Part shown: piece after piece, positions 47,001 to 53,421 of the stretch
How the letters are laid out: each line of letters starts with the position of its first letter
How positions within the stretch are numbered: the stretch's first letter is position 1
Source: Ciona intestinalis
Taxonomy: Eukaryota; Chordata; Ascidiacea; Phlebobranchia; Cionidae
DNA length: 64,000 bases
Assembly (NCBI RefSeq): GCF_000224145.3
Contig: NC_020166.2
Location: 7,960,050 to 8,024,049 of the forward strand
Direction: 5' to 3'
Made by a program: the position numbers and the translations under genes
The notes under the pieces: generated by a model
Databases searched by the model: none
The model's input: the letters and a program-made list of their open reading frames with translations, nothing else
What the model was told of the DNA's origin: nothing

Positions 47001-50000
47001 AGTTGCGTAATGTATTTTTTTGCCAGTGTCTAGAGCTATTAACCGCATTCGGGAAATTGCACAACGTTTCTACGATTCGCTTGATAACTTTAACAAGTTC
47101 CGCTTCCCAAAGTACCCAAAAAGAGTTTCATTAAACATCGGAACATAGCTCTAACCACTCCGTAGCATAACTCTAGCAAATGCTCAAAACTCGGTTTCCA
47201 AGTCCATATACGGCTGGGCAAACTGTCGAAGTTGCCGCGCTAAATATAGCCGATCTTTTGCTGGTGTATGTAACCTATTGTTTGTAATAATTTCTTCCAA
47301 ACTACTTAAGCTTATCCGAATGTTTTGGGTTAAATAAGCCTCTTTCCTGTGCACAGGAATCCAAGAGTCACCTGACGTAACAAAGATATCCTGTGACGTC
47401 ACAGACGCCCCACGCGTCCTGCCAAAATGTAAGGAGATTTGTATGATTAGTTTTTTCTAGGTGTTTAGTTTAACTCAATTTAATCTTAACTTAACTTTAT
47501 CCTTTCGCTGCATTGGATTATAGCGGCTCTTTGAACAAGGATTGCATTCAAGGTAACACTTGTCAGTATATCACTCGCACATATCTTAGCTTTTACGCTT
47601 ATTTTGTTCAAACCATACCAAAAAAGCTATTTTTTCTATCTAATTTTTCCAGAATTTTAATTGGTTGTTACCGTGTTTTGGCTGTTTTGACGGTTAGGTC
47701 TAAAACAGCAGTACAGTTCCGCTCAAGAATCTGATTATTTCGATCTGTCTATCATTACACCCCGCTGACGACCGTTATCTAGATTACGTCATCGCAACAG
47801 TCATAACGAGCCACATAATTACAGGAGCTTCGTGAAACTTCAGTCAATCGTACCGACAAGCGTTTATTTATGTTTCTTCGGTTCGTTTCCTGGCTTACAG
47901 ATCACTTCGAAAGCGGCGCGCGTGTTGAGACCGCAAAATTCGATCCGTGAGCAGAGTGGTTCATTTATTTAAGCGAATCGACAGTCGGTTAGTTTTAGTT
48001 TGCTCACTCTAAAAATGGTAGGGGACGATGATTGAAAATGATATCATAGGAAATGCGGGTGAAATACTCTTGCGTGTTATACGTGACCTTCTGTATCGCA
48101 AGCGTTGTTTTCATAATTCCAGAGCTTTTCGGTTTTCCTATTTAGACTAAAACTCGAAACTGTTCCTGTTTCCATTAGCAGGCGAGACGACCGTATTGTA
48201 AACACCTTTCTGTCAGTGATGTAATCGTAGAGTTTGATGATATGCCGCAGTCATGCAAGGTCTCAGCGTGAATGACACCTCGGCTGTTTATTAGGTTGTT
48301 GTTTACAGCAAGTGCGCGCAGTGGGGGGTAAATAGATTCTTTAGCAAATTCGAATAATCAGCGCGGTGTATCGAACGCGTCGCAACGGGAAGTCGCGTGT
48401 CGCTATCTCTTGTTCGAGAAAGGCGTTCGTGGCAAAGAAGACGGCGTTACACTTGGCTATATAAGTTCTTGCGCACCGTATTGAATCGTCAGTGCTTATA
48501 ATCGCTCTTGTTGTGCACTAGCTTTGTTTATTCAGTTATACCTTAGGTTCAGGCGAGTAGCAATAGTATTAGCATTATTAGTCACGTTAAGCGTGTATAT
48601 GATCGTAATCCTTATGCTGTATTAAATCTCACGGTTGGTTATATTGTTTTTCAGACCGATACGCTTCCCTTCCAAGAACCCGTAAACCTGATTTAATTAA
48701 AACTTCGAAAATCCGATCGAAAGAAGCCGAAGACGCAGTTTTGAATCTTGCCCCATTACCGTCGAATCAACATAAAACCAAAACCATGACGCAACTTCAA
48801 GGAAATGAAAAGAAGACCAGTCGCATCTCGGCCTACTTCTCCAAGCTGCTCCGGAAGAAAAAGAAAAATACCAAGCGTTGCTACACCGATTGCAACAATG
48901 ACGTCATTACTGATGACGCAAGGAACGGAAAAAAGCGAGCCAAAACATCGAAGCATAATATCAGCACTGTGTCCGTGGAACTGAGTGTGGTAAAGGGGAA
49001 TCATCCTCCGGACATGCTACGTGAGGATGAGATGATCAGTGACGTCTTGGAAGAAACAGAGGTCCGAGAAGATTTTAAAAACGTCGCTTCCTCTAAATCT
49101 GCGATTACTTCAACGCCAATAGACCTGGAAAAGAAACGAAGCCCTCAGAAAAACCGAAACAAGAACAACAACAGCAATTCTAAGAGGAATGCCTCACGAA
49201 AACTGATGGATGAGGAACTTAACCTGGAGTTAAAGACCTCGAACAAGATTCAGTCGTTGCAAAACCACCGCGACGAACCGAATCCTTCCAGTGCTGGCAT
49301 TTACACCACATTGAGGAACCAAGAACCCAGCGGAACGAAAGACGAACAGTCGGGTTGTTCAACTAAGCAAACAAGTGTTGAAGGTATGGGGTCTGAGTGC
49401 CAGCAGTTCAGACGGAGTCGTAGTTTCTCTGGAAAACAAATCGCAGCTCGAAGAAATGGTAGCGAGGGTGGGAAAAGGTCTGCGTTAAGTGTTTTCAATC
49501 CAAACTCGCCGATAAGAACGATCACTGCTGAACAGAGAAGTAGAAGCGTAGGTAACGTTAGTTGCGATATTGGCAATCAGTCTGTTGCTGCTAAACAGTT
49601 GTCGCCTAAGAAAAGTAAGACACAACCCCCGAAAAGCAGCCTTGCGCCCAAATTCCGCTGTACGAGCTTGATGGATCTTTCTAGAGATGAATTAAAGAAA
49701 AAAGAAACCGCGAGGATACAGCACAACAAAGACTGCGCGCCGGCACGAAAACCAGTGCGTCGTGTGAACTCCAGACCACAACAGATGGTTGGTAGTAATA
49801 GTTTGGCGCAACAGATTATTAAATTAACTTCCGCGACTCCACGCTCTGAGATCGATCAGCGTCGACGCCGTCCAGGGGCGAACGTCACTCGCCCAAAATC
49901 TGTCATGGAACCACTTGAATCAGACTATGTAACCATTACGCCTATCTCGACACCCTACATTCCAGACCACCAGAACAGATACTCGACCGTGAACAGCACA

Positions 50001-50789
50001 AGCCACATGAAGACAGATCGTAAACTTTCGTGGCTGACACCGTCAAAGTCGCTGGGGTCTTTGGTGCCGGAAACTTACGAAAATACGCCGAAACGAAGTT
50101 GCAACGACACTTTTGTAAGCGTGGACTCTTACGTCTCACCGGCTGTAGATTACCAAGCGGAAGCCAAAGAGCTGTTGGCAAGGTTACGGCTCTCGATGAA
50201 GGAGGCAGTACCAGAACGTACACAGTATGTTGCTATGGCACCGCATGCTTATACAAGTAGTTACCAGCCCCAACGAAGCTATAGAAGATCAAAAAGTGTC
50301 GAAGCATTGGCAGCACAAACACATCGAAAACCAGTAACGCAGCAAGACACACAAGAACTCCACGACGCCACCCAACGACCAGGAACGCGCAGTCGTAACC
50401 GGGCACGCAACATCAACAAACGCTTCAGCATGTACAACTCCAACGAAAACGTAGCAGCTATAGCAGCTGCGGAGAACGCTTTCAAGTCACCACCAAGTTA
50501 CAGTGACTACGTTTACATAAGCGGGCTTCAAGCGCCTCCACAATCTACAACTAACGTTCCTCGCCGGCTTCATAAGACAGAACGCTGCTCTCCAAACAAC
50601 GGTGTTATTGTATCTTCCCGTTCAAGTGACTTTTACCACCTTAACCTAATCATGACTGATCCCCGCTCCAACCCTGATGGTGCAGAAAGATCCCCAGTTT
50701 CCGATGGCCACCATCGCGCCAACCACTGCAGGTCGCTAGAGCGCCCGTCTTCCAAGCGACCTCACATCTACTACGCTCTCGATGTTTAA
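20068..50789 (+). CDS. PLCH: Phospholipase C eta-type, 25 exons
   Basis: Exons: 20068-20092 (tentative start), 22523-22663, 23880-23983, 24957-25093, 26103-26232, 27207-27386, 27666-27756, 28657-28863, 29399-29519, 29736-29898, 30201-30344, 30834-30926, 31344-31487, 31805-31859, 32238-32345, 33077-33253, 44237-44343, 44649-44777, 44973-45057, 45499-45645, 46081-46160, 46419-46489, 46795-46973, 47357-47428 and 48655-50789. Total 5025 bases, 1674 residues, all phases agreeing. Domains: PH (~8-135), EF-hands (canonical loop [12 protein letters not shown] ~146-157, a second inserted loop), X box (~290-430) with catalytic SSHNTY His308, ELDCWDG Glu338/Asp340, HHGYT His353 and SIENHC Glu387, an acidic then basic X-Y linker (~434-580), Y box (~590-710; [18 protein letters not shown]), C2 (~725-852; [43 protein letters not shown]). 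The linker [16 protein letters not shown] and the C2 loop are eta-specific. The role is calcium-sensitive hydrolysis of PIP2 to IP3 and DAG at membranes. The tail is disordered and ends HIYYALDV. Confidence 0.93.
20278..20415 (-). mobile_element. Composite SINE 3' half, antisense
   Basis: ATGAATAAATTTAACTTGCT to TATGTAACTTTGTAGGTGAT, first intron of the PLC gene. Confidence 0.65.
21472..21655 (+). repeat. Minisatellite, ~24-bp unit, about 8 copies
   Basis: Units resemble CAACAGCCACGCTTTTTTCG-GTT. The ACGCTTT core is kept while unit length varies from about 21 to 27 bp. It is in the first PLC intron. Confidence 0.75.
21690..21770 (-). mobile_element. Third short repeat family, fragment
   Basis: GCGTGTTTTAACGACTGTCG followed by the ATCTTCGCTATCATTACGAA match to the family's TTCGATTACGGTAGCGAAGA, reversed. 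Confidence 0.45.
22252..22426 (-). mobile_element. MITE
   Basis: GTGGGTGGGGGAAGATGGGA to CCCCCACCCTTCTAT, about 95 bp before PLC exon 22523. Confidence 0.75.
22675..22795 (-). mobile_element. Third short repeat family
   Basis: AAGCGTGTTATAACAACTGT to AAAATAAAGTCATTTTTATT. A near-complete antisense copy immediately after exon 22523-22663. Confidence 0.6.
22930..23113 (-). mobile_element. MITE, second subfamily
   Basis: Begins TACTGTTGGGTAAGATGGAT and ends CATCTTACACCAAACTA. The inner part is TTTACTACCAAGTGAAAATA. Confidence 0.6.
23583..23762 (-). mobile_element. MITE
   Basis: TATAATGGAGTGTGGGGAGA to CCCCGTCCCACTACATA. The inner portion is close to consensus while both ends are worn. Confidence 0.65.
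24039..24231 (-). mobile_element. MITE, second subfamily, worn
   Basis: ACTCCGGAGTAAGATAG to ATTATCTTACCACAACCTAA. It starts 55 bp after PLC exon 23880-23983. Confidence 0.5.
24270..24466 (-). mobile_element. MITE
   Basis: TATAGTAGGGTGGGGGTAAG to CCTCCACTCTGTACTATA. It lies almost head to tail behind the previous element. Confidence 0.7.
25137..25320 (-). mobile_element. MITE, worn ends
   Basis: ATACGGTGAGGTAAGATGGT to CCCATCTTTCCCCGGTTTAC, after PLC exon 24957-25093. Confidence 0.6.
26253..26478. mobile_element. Foldback MITE: half + and half -
   Basis: The left half carries TTTCATTTGGTAGTGTAAAG (+ orientation). The right half carries TTCTTTGTTTATTACCAATC, the same segment reversed. The whole copy is therefore an inverted repeat of one half-element. 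Confidence 0.6.
26831..27021 (+). mobile_element. MITE
   Basis: ATACAGTAGGGCGGGAAAGA to CTCCCCACCCTACTATG, directly followed by a SINE tail. Confidence 0.75.
27022..27150 (-). mobile_element. Composite SINE 3' half, antisense
   Basis: AGTTACTTATCCTCATGTGG and AACAGTCGTTATATCATAAC. It abuts the MITE before it with no unique DNA between. Confidence 0.55.
27431..27625 (+). mobile_element. MITE
   Basis: ATATTAGGGTAGAGGAAGAT to GTCCCCACCCTACTATA, 44 bp after the PLC exon 27207-27386. Confidence 0.75.
27801..28199 (+). repeat. Minisatellite, ~31-bp unit, about 13 copies
   Basis: Units such as GATTCCTTATCTATATACTG-CATTGTTATAT alternate with a form ending ATTGTAGTAC. It starts 45 bp into the intron after PLC exon 27666-27756. 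Confidence 0.8.
28310..28625 (+). mobile_element. Composite SINE, near full length
   Basis: The CCAGTGGTCACTCGTGGTTC and GTAAGCTGGCACGAGGTGTG segments are clear. The 5' part at 28310-28420 is a worn tRNA-like head. It ends about 30 bp before PLC exon 28657. Confidence 0.55.
29041..29220 (-). mobile_element. MITE, second subfamily
   Basis: TAGTACTGTGGGGTAAGATG to ATCTTACCCCAACCTACTAT. This is the best-preserved member of the second subfamily here. Confidence 0.7.
29221..29350 (+). mobile_element. Composite SINE 3' half
   Basis: TAAGCTGGCACGGGGTGCAT to a TTACATTCATTCATGCG tail, next to the MITE and just before PLC exon 29399. Confidence 0.65.
29966..30100 (+). mobile_element. Composite SINE 5' half
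   Basis: Keeps the box-B-like TTTCAAGGCTCGTCGCTGCT and the body CCCAGCTGTAACTAATGGGT. A short MITE end (CCCATCCTACCCTAACCTAT) follows at 30133-30160. Confidence 0.5.
30408..30571 (-). mobile_element. MITE, one end missing
   Basis: ACTGTGGGGTTAAGATGGGA to AAAATAGAATGAAAA. The far end is cut and runs straight into a SINE. Confidence 0.65.
30585..30805 (-). mobile_element. Composite SINE with full tRNA-like head, antisense
   Basis: On the minus strand, GCCGTGGCTTAGTGGTTAGA resembles a tRNA 5' end with box A. A box-B-like TTTTCAAGGCTCGACG follows at about 50 bp. The body is shortened. It lies directly before PLC exon 30834. Confidence 0.6.
31048..31243 (-). mobile_element. MITE
   Basis: TATAGTACTGTGGGGTAAGA to TTCCCCACCCTATTATA. 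The left end is of the second subfamily and the right end of the first. Confidence 0.7.
31691..31747. mobile_element. MITE remnant, 57 bp
   Basis: ATAGGGGAAGATGGGC joined to ATCTTACCCCACAGTACTA, both ends with almost no middle. Confidence 0.55.
31890..32030 (+). mobile_element. Composite SINE 3' half
   Basis: ACCCACAAAGTAATACGCAC to ATAACGACTTTCGTTTTCAG, right after PLC exon 31805-31859. Confidence 0.6.
32044..32220 (-). mobile_element. MITE, worn
   Basis: TATACTGTGGGAAATAGGGG to CTACCCCACCCTGCCATA, ending 17 bp before the acceptor of PLC exon 32238. Confidence 0.6.
32670..32847 (-). mobile_element. MITE, worn
   Basis: AGAACCGTGGAGGTAAGATG to TCATTTTCCCCAACCTATAT. The GTTTACTACCAAATGGG segment is deleted. 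Confidence 0.6.
32856..33050 (+). mobile_element. MITE
   Basis: TATTAGGGTGGGAGAAATGG to CCCCCATCCTACTATA. It is arranged tail to tail with the previous copy and 27 bp before PLC exon 33077. Confidence 0.75.
33865..33985 (+). mobile_element. Composite SINE, tRNA-like head
   Basis: AGTGGTTAGCGTGCCTGCCT (box A), then CTGGGTTCGAGGCTTGACGC (box B), then GTGTCCTTGGGCAAGACACC. This is the clearest head in the window. Confidence 0.65.
34612..34905 (-). mobile_element. Composite SINE, near full length, antisense
   Basis: Runs from a TTGAATGAATGAAAG tail through AACGACAGTCGTTATAACAC to a reversed head ending at GCCAGAGGCTATGGTTAACT. About 290 bp. Confidence 0.65.
35077..35082 (-). terminator. Polyadenylation signal of nested gene A
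   Basis: Minus-strand AATAAA about 370 bp past the stop codon of the 382-residue membrane protein. I see none nearer. Confidence 0.3.
35449..38810 (-). CDS. Nested gene A: single-pass membrane protein of unknown family
   Basis: Four minus-strand exons: 38525-38810, 37361-37631, 36442-36533 and 35449-35948, 382 residues, all phases agreeing. Residues 1-31 form a signal peptide ([20 protein letters not shown]; Met12 is an alternative start). The ectodomain is ~125 residues with about seven cysteines ([21 protein letters not shown]) and an Asn-rich stretch (eight Asn, Asp, four Asn) coded by AAC/AAT repeats. One transmembrane helix follows at ~156-181 ([20 protein letters not shown]). The ~200-residue cytoplasmic tail is polar, low-complexity and ends PVANEYI. 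I do not recognise the family. The gene lies wholly inside the 11-kb PLC-eta intron on the opposite strand, and MITEs occupy all three of its introns. The start exon has no upstream gene on its strand closer than nested gene B. Confidence 0.72.
36207..36417 (+). mobile_element. MITE in nested gene A
   Basis: TATATGGTTGGGTGGGGTAA to TTCCTCCACCCTACTATA, between gene A exons 3 and 4. Confidence 0.75.
36893..37022 (-). mobile_element. MITE, internally deleted
   Basis: TATAGGGTGGGGTAAGATTA to CTTTCCCCATCCAACTGTA. About 60 bp are lost next to the left end. Confidence 0.65.
37159..37340 (+). mobile_element. MITE, worn
   Basis: GCTTGGGGAAGATGGTATAT to CATCTTACCCCACAAAATTA, ending 20 bp past the donor side of gene A exon 2. 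Confidence 0.6.
37662..37854 (+). mobile_element. MITE
   Basis: TATAGTGTGGGGGAAGTTTG to CTTACCCCATAGTACTATA, between gene A exons 1 and 2. Confidence 0.75.
38333..38475 (+). mobile_element. MITE, very worn
   Basis: Only the middle is recognisable (TATAGTAAACAAAGAATATT, then GTTAAAAACACGCTTAGGAA). Both ends are lost. Confidence 0.4.
38811..39667. other. Gap between the two nested genes
   Basis: About 860 bp: gene A upstream region and gene B 3' flank. I see no repeat copy or supported ORF. Confidence 0.45.
39668..39673 (-). terminator. Polyadenylation signal of nested gene B
   Basis: Minus-strand AATAAA about 62 bp past the gene B stop codon. Confidence 0.5.
39735..43673 (-). CDS. Nested gene B: transmembrane protein with two thrombospondin type-1 modules
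   Basis: Seven minus-strand exons: 43430-43673, 43055-43142, 42148-42236, 41667-41808, 41311-41402, 40860-40981 and 39735-40274. They give 438 residues if Met at 43673 is used, with all phases agreeing. The first 80 residues are a Cys-containing segment of unknown type ([23 protein letters not shown]). TSP1 module 1 reads [35 protein letters not shown]. Module 2 reads [36 protein letters not shown] stretch with NSS, NRS, NNS and NFT glycosylation sites follows. The transmembrane helix is [20 protein letters not shown]. The ~185-residue tail is Pro-rich ([10 protein letters not shown]) with tyrosines DMGYIP, YDAYLEP and HIYSEI at the end. No signal peptide is seen, so an upstream coding exon is probably missing. 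Two TSP1 modules before one helix recall UNC5-type receptors, but no Ig, ZU5 or death domain is present. Confidence 0.75.
40316..40692 (-). mobile_element. MITE of second subfamily split by a younger MITE
   Basis: Left part 40316-40419 (GGTAAGATGGATACTGTTAG) and right part about 40617-40692 (AATTCCATAAATATTC to TACCCCAAGCCCACTG) continue the same element. The copy at 40420-40616 sits between them. Confidence 0.7.
40420..40616 (-). mobile_element. MITE inserted in another MITE
   Basis: TAGTAGGGTGGGGGAAGACG to CCCCATTCTACTA. It is close to consensus, unlike its worn host, and both junctions carry TA. Confidence 0.8.
40690..40740 (+). mobile_element. Third short repeat family, fragment
   Basis: TAATTATTTTTTCCGTTTAA then TTACGATAGCAAGGATAAAC, worn. 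Confidence 0.3.
41507..41645 (-). mobile_element. Composite SINE 3' half, antisense
   Basis: TATGAATGAATAAATGCAAC to ATATGAATCTTTGTGGGTAA, between gene B exons 4 and 5 (minus order). Confidence 0.65.
41864..42034 (+). mobile_element. MITE, right end missing
   Basis: TATAGTAGGGTGGGGAAAAT to TTGAATATTATGTGCTAAA, where it stops. Confidence 0.7.
42245..42320 (+). repeat. (GAAT)n microsatellite, about 18 units
   Basis: Uninterrupted GAAT tetranucleotides that continue as the tail of the adjoining antisense SINE, so it probably grew from the SINE tail. It begins only ~10 bp from gene B exon 42148-42236. Confidence 0.9.
42320..42440 (-). mobile_element. Composite SINE 3' half, antisense
   Basis: TAACTTATTTATCCTCGCGT to CGTATATAACTTTGTTAGTA, joined to the GAAT array. 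Confidence 0.7.
42788..42965 (+). mobile_element. Composite SINE 5' half
   Basis: TGAAGTAGTTAGATCGATTG, then ACAGGTTCGAGGCCCTATAC (box B), then CATTGGGCAAGACACAG, cut after AACTGTCAGTCATAC. Confidence 0.55.
43278..43387 (-). mobile_element. MITE, internally deleted
   Basis: TATAGTGAGGATGGGGGAAG to CTCCCCCAACCTCGCTA, about 110 bp. The middle jumps from AAACAATTAA to TGAAAAGG. Confidence 0.7.
43977..44172 (-). mobile_element. MITE with an extra terminal segment
   Basis: TATAGGATGGGGGAAGATGG to CTCTTCCCCCTATG, then a second end TTACCCCACGGTACTA of the other subfamily. It ends about 60 bp before PLC exon 44237. Confidence 0.6.
44383..44460 (-). mobile_element. Composite SINE fragment, antisense
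   Basis: AATGAATGCAAATGATTTAT to GTTACACGGGTATTTCGTTT. Confidence 0.45.
45140..45260 (+). mobile_element. Third short repeat family
   Basis: TTATTTGTCTCTTCGATTAC to AGCAACAGTTGTTAAAACAC, near-complete. Confidence 0.65.
45855..46043 (+). mobile_element. MITE
   Basis: TATAGTAGGGTAGGGACAGA to TTCCCTCAACTTAATAT, 38 bp before PLC exon 46081. Confidence 0.7.
46190..46335 (+). mobile_element. Third short repeat family
   Basis: AATAATAATAACGTATTTTT, then GGTTAAGGTAGCGAAGATTG, then ACGGCAGTCGTTAAAACATG. Confidence 0.65.
46595..46685 (+). mobile_element. MITE right half
   Basis: CGTATCCTCATGACTCCCAT to ACCCCCACCGTACTATA. This is the last copy before an 11-kb stretch without any. Confidence 0.6.
47027..47148 (+). 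other. Possible alternative last exon of PLC-eta
   Basis: After the acceptor TTTTTTTGCCAG the reading is open in the phase left by exon 46795-46973, then stops at TAG 47146-47148. It adds 40 residues starting [20 protein letters not shown] and then basic. Splicing exon 46973 to 47357 instead also keeps phase, so both products are possible. The short form would be 979 residues without the long tail. Confidence 0.5.
48458..48493 (+). promoter_or_regulatory. Possible internal promoter before the last PLC exon
   Basis: TATATAAG at 48458-48465 and an initiator-like TCAGT at 48489-48493, about 30 bp apart. They lie in the last intron 160 bp before exon 48655. A transcript from here would read ATG 48786 (ACCATGA context), in frame with the tail. 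Confidence 0.35.
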
Positions 50790-50964
50790 TATGTCAAAGT
50801 TCGAGTTCGAAATTGTACCTTGTCGTTTATCTTGCTTCGAGTTTCTGACCAATCTTATAGAGTATAATGCTGCTTTGTCGTTTATAGATATATTTATTAG
50901 CTAATATTTGCTTTTGCATTTTTCTGTGTTGATGTTCTTAATGCTACTGCCTGTATTTATGTAA

Positions 50965-50970
50965 AATAAA
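50965..50970 (+). terminator. Polyadenylation signal of PLC-eta
   Basis: AATAAA 176 bp past the stop codon. Confidence 0.6.
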
Positions 50971-51199
50971 TGGCTCTAGATATATTGTAGTTTTTACAGC
51001 AATGTAACGTTATGTTATTGGTGGACTACTTAGTAGTACCTTTGCTTTTCTCTTCCAGACTGCTTTTTATCATTGGTCTGTCGGCTTGGTTGACCTATTT
51101 ACGAAACAATCTGTGTTGCATTTCCCTTCTATCGTAGCATTAGTATTTTAAAACGCAATACATTTCTTATAAAATATGATCTTGTGATATATGAAAAGT

Positions 51200-51574
51200 A
51201 TAGTCTATCGTATAAAAAGAAAGGCTTAAAAGAAAGTAGCCAGGTTTGTATTTGAATAGAATTTTAACAATACTCGGATAAAATAAATTAAAAGGGAGAA
51301 ATAGCGTTTAAAATGATTAAAAACCCGTATGCAGCAAAGCCCGATAAATCAAACCTAAAGTCAAATGTTTTAGACCTATCTTTGATGTCCTCTAGCGGTT
51401 ATAATAAAATTACCGGCATTCCGGTAAAGGCGCTAGAAACAATAACAAACCTTGTACAAGAACATGCGGTTGTGGTGATAGCGGTTGTTGATGGTCTCTG
51501 GTTTTGTATTTAATGAAACTCCATCTGTACGGACGGAGTCGACTAACCACCGCAGTATTAGCATCAATATCAGG
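51200..51574 (+). other. Possible first exon of a further gene
   Basis: Contains a 66-codon ORF (51313-51513, MIKNPYAAKPDKSNLKSNVL at its start) and a second ATG at 51513. It ends at CAGG before a strong donor GTAAGT at 51575. No family is recognised. If it is a real exon, its next exon lies beyond the window, or is a small one I could not see, in the 12.4 kb that follow. Confidence 0.3.
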
Positions 51575-52597
51575 GTAAGTTTATAGATCTATGAAAGATA
51601 TGTATAAGTATCAAAGCTTTAATCACACTTTAGTAGCATAAAAGTTATCAATATTTGTTTTCTGGAAGTGTGTTAAAGAGTAATGTGTTTTGTGTACTTA
51701 TGTATATTTTTAAAAGAATAAGATGTAATCTAGGACTTTTGGTTTCTGTAATTTATGTTTTATTTTAAAAGTTGCATTTTTTAAAACATAAGTTTATCAT
51801 TTGAACCTGAACTGGTATGGGCTCTGGAATATAGATAATAGTTAGTGTTTTGACTTGTGTTTTTTTAGTTTCTAATGACCATGTAGTAAATAGATATATA
51901 TGTTGTATTTATTGACATGGACCTATGTATGGGAAATTACCAGCAAATGCCTGGCCTAAATATCATACCCTTTGATGTAAACATATCTGTTTATAAAAGT
52001 TCATATAAAAGACTAATGATTGTACAGTAAAGTTAATGTCACAAGTACATTCAAGTGTAGACCATTTATAACTCTGGAGTGTAAATTCAGTTGGATTTTT
52101 GAGCCTTTTTTAACAATATGATCAGTCAATTATACTCTGCATGGGTGAGGTCTTTGTCGGTTTAAGCCAGATTTGGCTCATTACCCTTAAATATGATTAC
52201 TCAATTTTAAAATAGTTTCATGGAATCTTAATGAATACACCAGTGTGGAATATTCATTCTAGTATCATCAGCCAATATTGTTTGATAGAATTTATATAAC
52301 AATGCCAATTCAAGTTAGTATATTCAAAAGAATAAACAATACTGGTATTTTGATAAACTTATTGAATAAACGAAATGTATTCTGAATTCAACAGTTATAT
52401 AACCATAGTTTGTATAGTGAAGTCAGTCTTTTCCAGTTGCATAATATTTATATTGAATTAATGATACTCGTACATATACTCTCCACCCATAAAGTTTATG
52501 TATATGAAAATTGTTCTATAAATCTGTTTCTTGATTCAAACGGTATTGGCGCCACAAAACAGTGGTTTTAACCTTTTTATCATGTTTGCTTTTTATT

Positions 52598-52727
52598 CAC
52601 TTTTTTACCGGTATAAGTACCAAAGAGTTTAAACACCATTTATTTGGTTTGTAAATACTATTCAACTGGTAGGTATTAGATATTACCTCTTCACTCTTTC
52701 ACTGGTATAAGTACTAAAGAGTTTAAA
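52598..52727 (+). repeat. Local duplication, 92-bp offset
   Basis: The segment around CCGGTATAAGTACCAAAGAG (52598-52635) recurs at 52690-52727 as CTGGTATAAGTACTAAAGAG, each followed by TTTAAA. Confidence 0.7.
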
Positions 52728-53385
52728 TAGTAAATACCACTTTTGATCTGTTTATTGGTCACAATAATCCTATAACTTTGTAAATGACTTCAAACCCAAA
52801 ATTGATACCCAGCCTATAACTTCCTATAAGTTACGTCACAAGCTTTGTTTTAATTTTTAGCCAAGTGAAATTTTATTGTTTTATAATCTAAACTTGCATT
52901 TAATCTTCATACGATGTGTCATTTGTGGTTTGGTCAAGTATTTCTTTGTTTAGTTTCACTTTGTTTTCTTGGTAATGTTTTAATCTAGAATAGCAGCAAT
53001 GTGTCATTCTAAACTCATGCTTTGGTTCTGTTTGTTGAAAGTTTGTCTAACTGACACTTCTGCTATTGTGTTTATTTTCTGCGAAACTATTTCAGTATTC
53101 AATCGAAATGTAAATAATCGTAAGCATTTTTGAAACAGCAGAGAAACTTCTTAAACAGTCAATGTATTTTGCTGTAAAATTCTTTTTAATAATTCATCTC
53201 ACAGGAAAAAATTCTTTATGGCTTTCATTCTTTCTTTTGTTGCTTAGGCCATCTGGGTATTCATGTTCCAAAAGATAATTTTATTTCTGAATATTTTTTT
53301 GGTTAATACTTTTTAATGTTGAGTATAGTGGTTACTGTTGCATGTTGTATAGCTTAATTGCCTAATGGGATTTACCATTTTTTTT

Positions 53386-53421
53386 TAATCCCAATTAGTT
53401 AATCCTAGCCTGTTGGGATTA
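53386..53421. promoter_or_regulatory. Cluster of three TAATCC/GGATTA sites
   Basis: TAATCC at 53386-53391 and 53400-53405, GGATTA at 53416-53421. A weaker TAATGGGATT sits at 53363. This is the core bound by K50 homeodomain proteins such as Otx, Pitx and Goosecoid. Function is inferred only. Confidence 0.35.

Noticed and set aside
47184..47402. Minus-strand 72-codon ORF in the PLC tail region
   Set aside because: It is opposite the PLC exon 47357-47428 and flanking intron, with no splice or family support.
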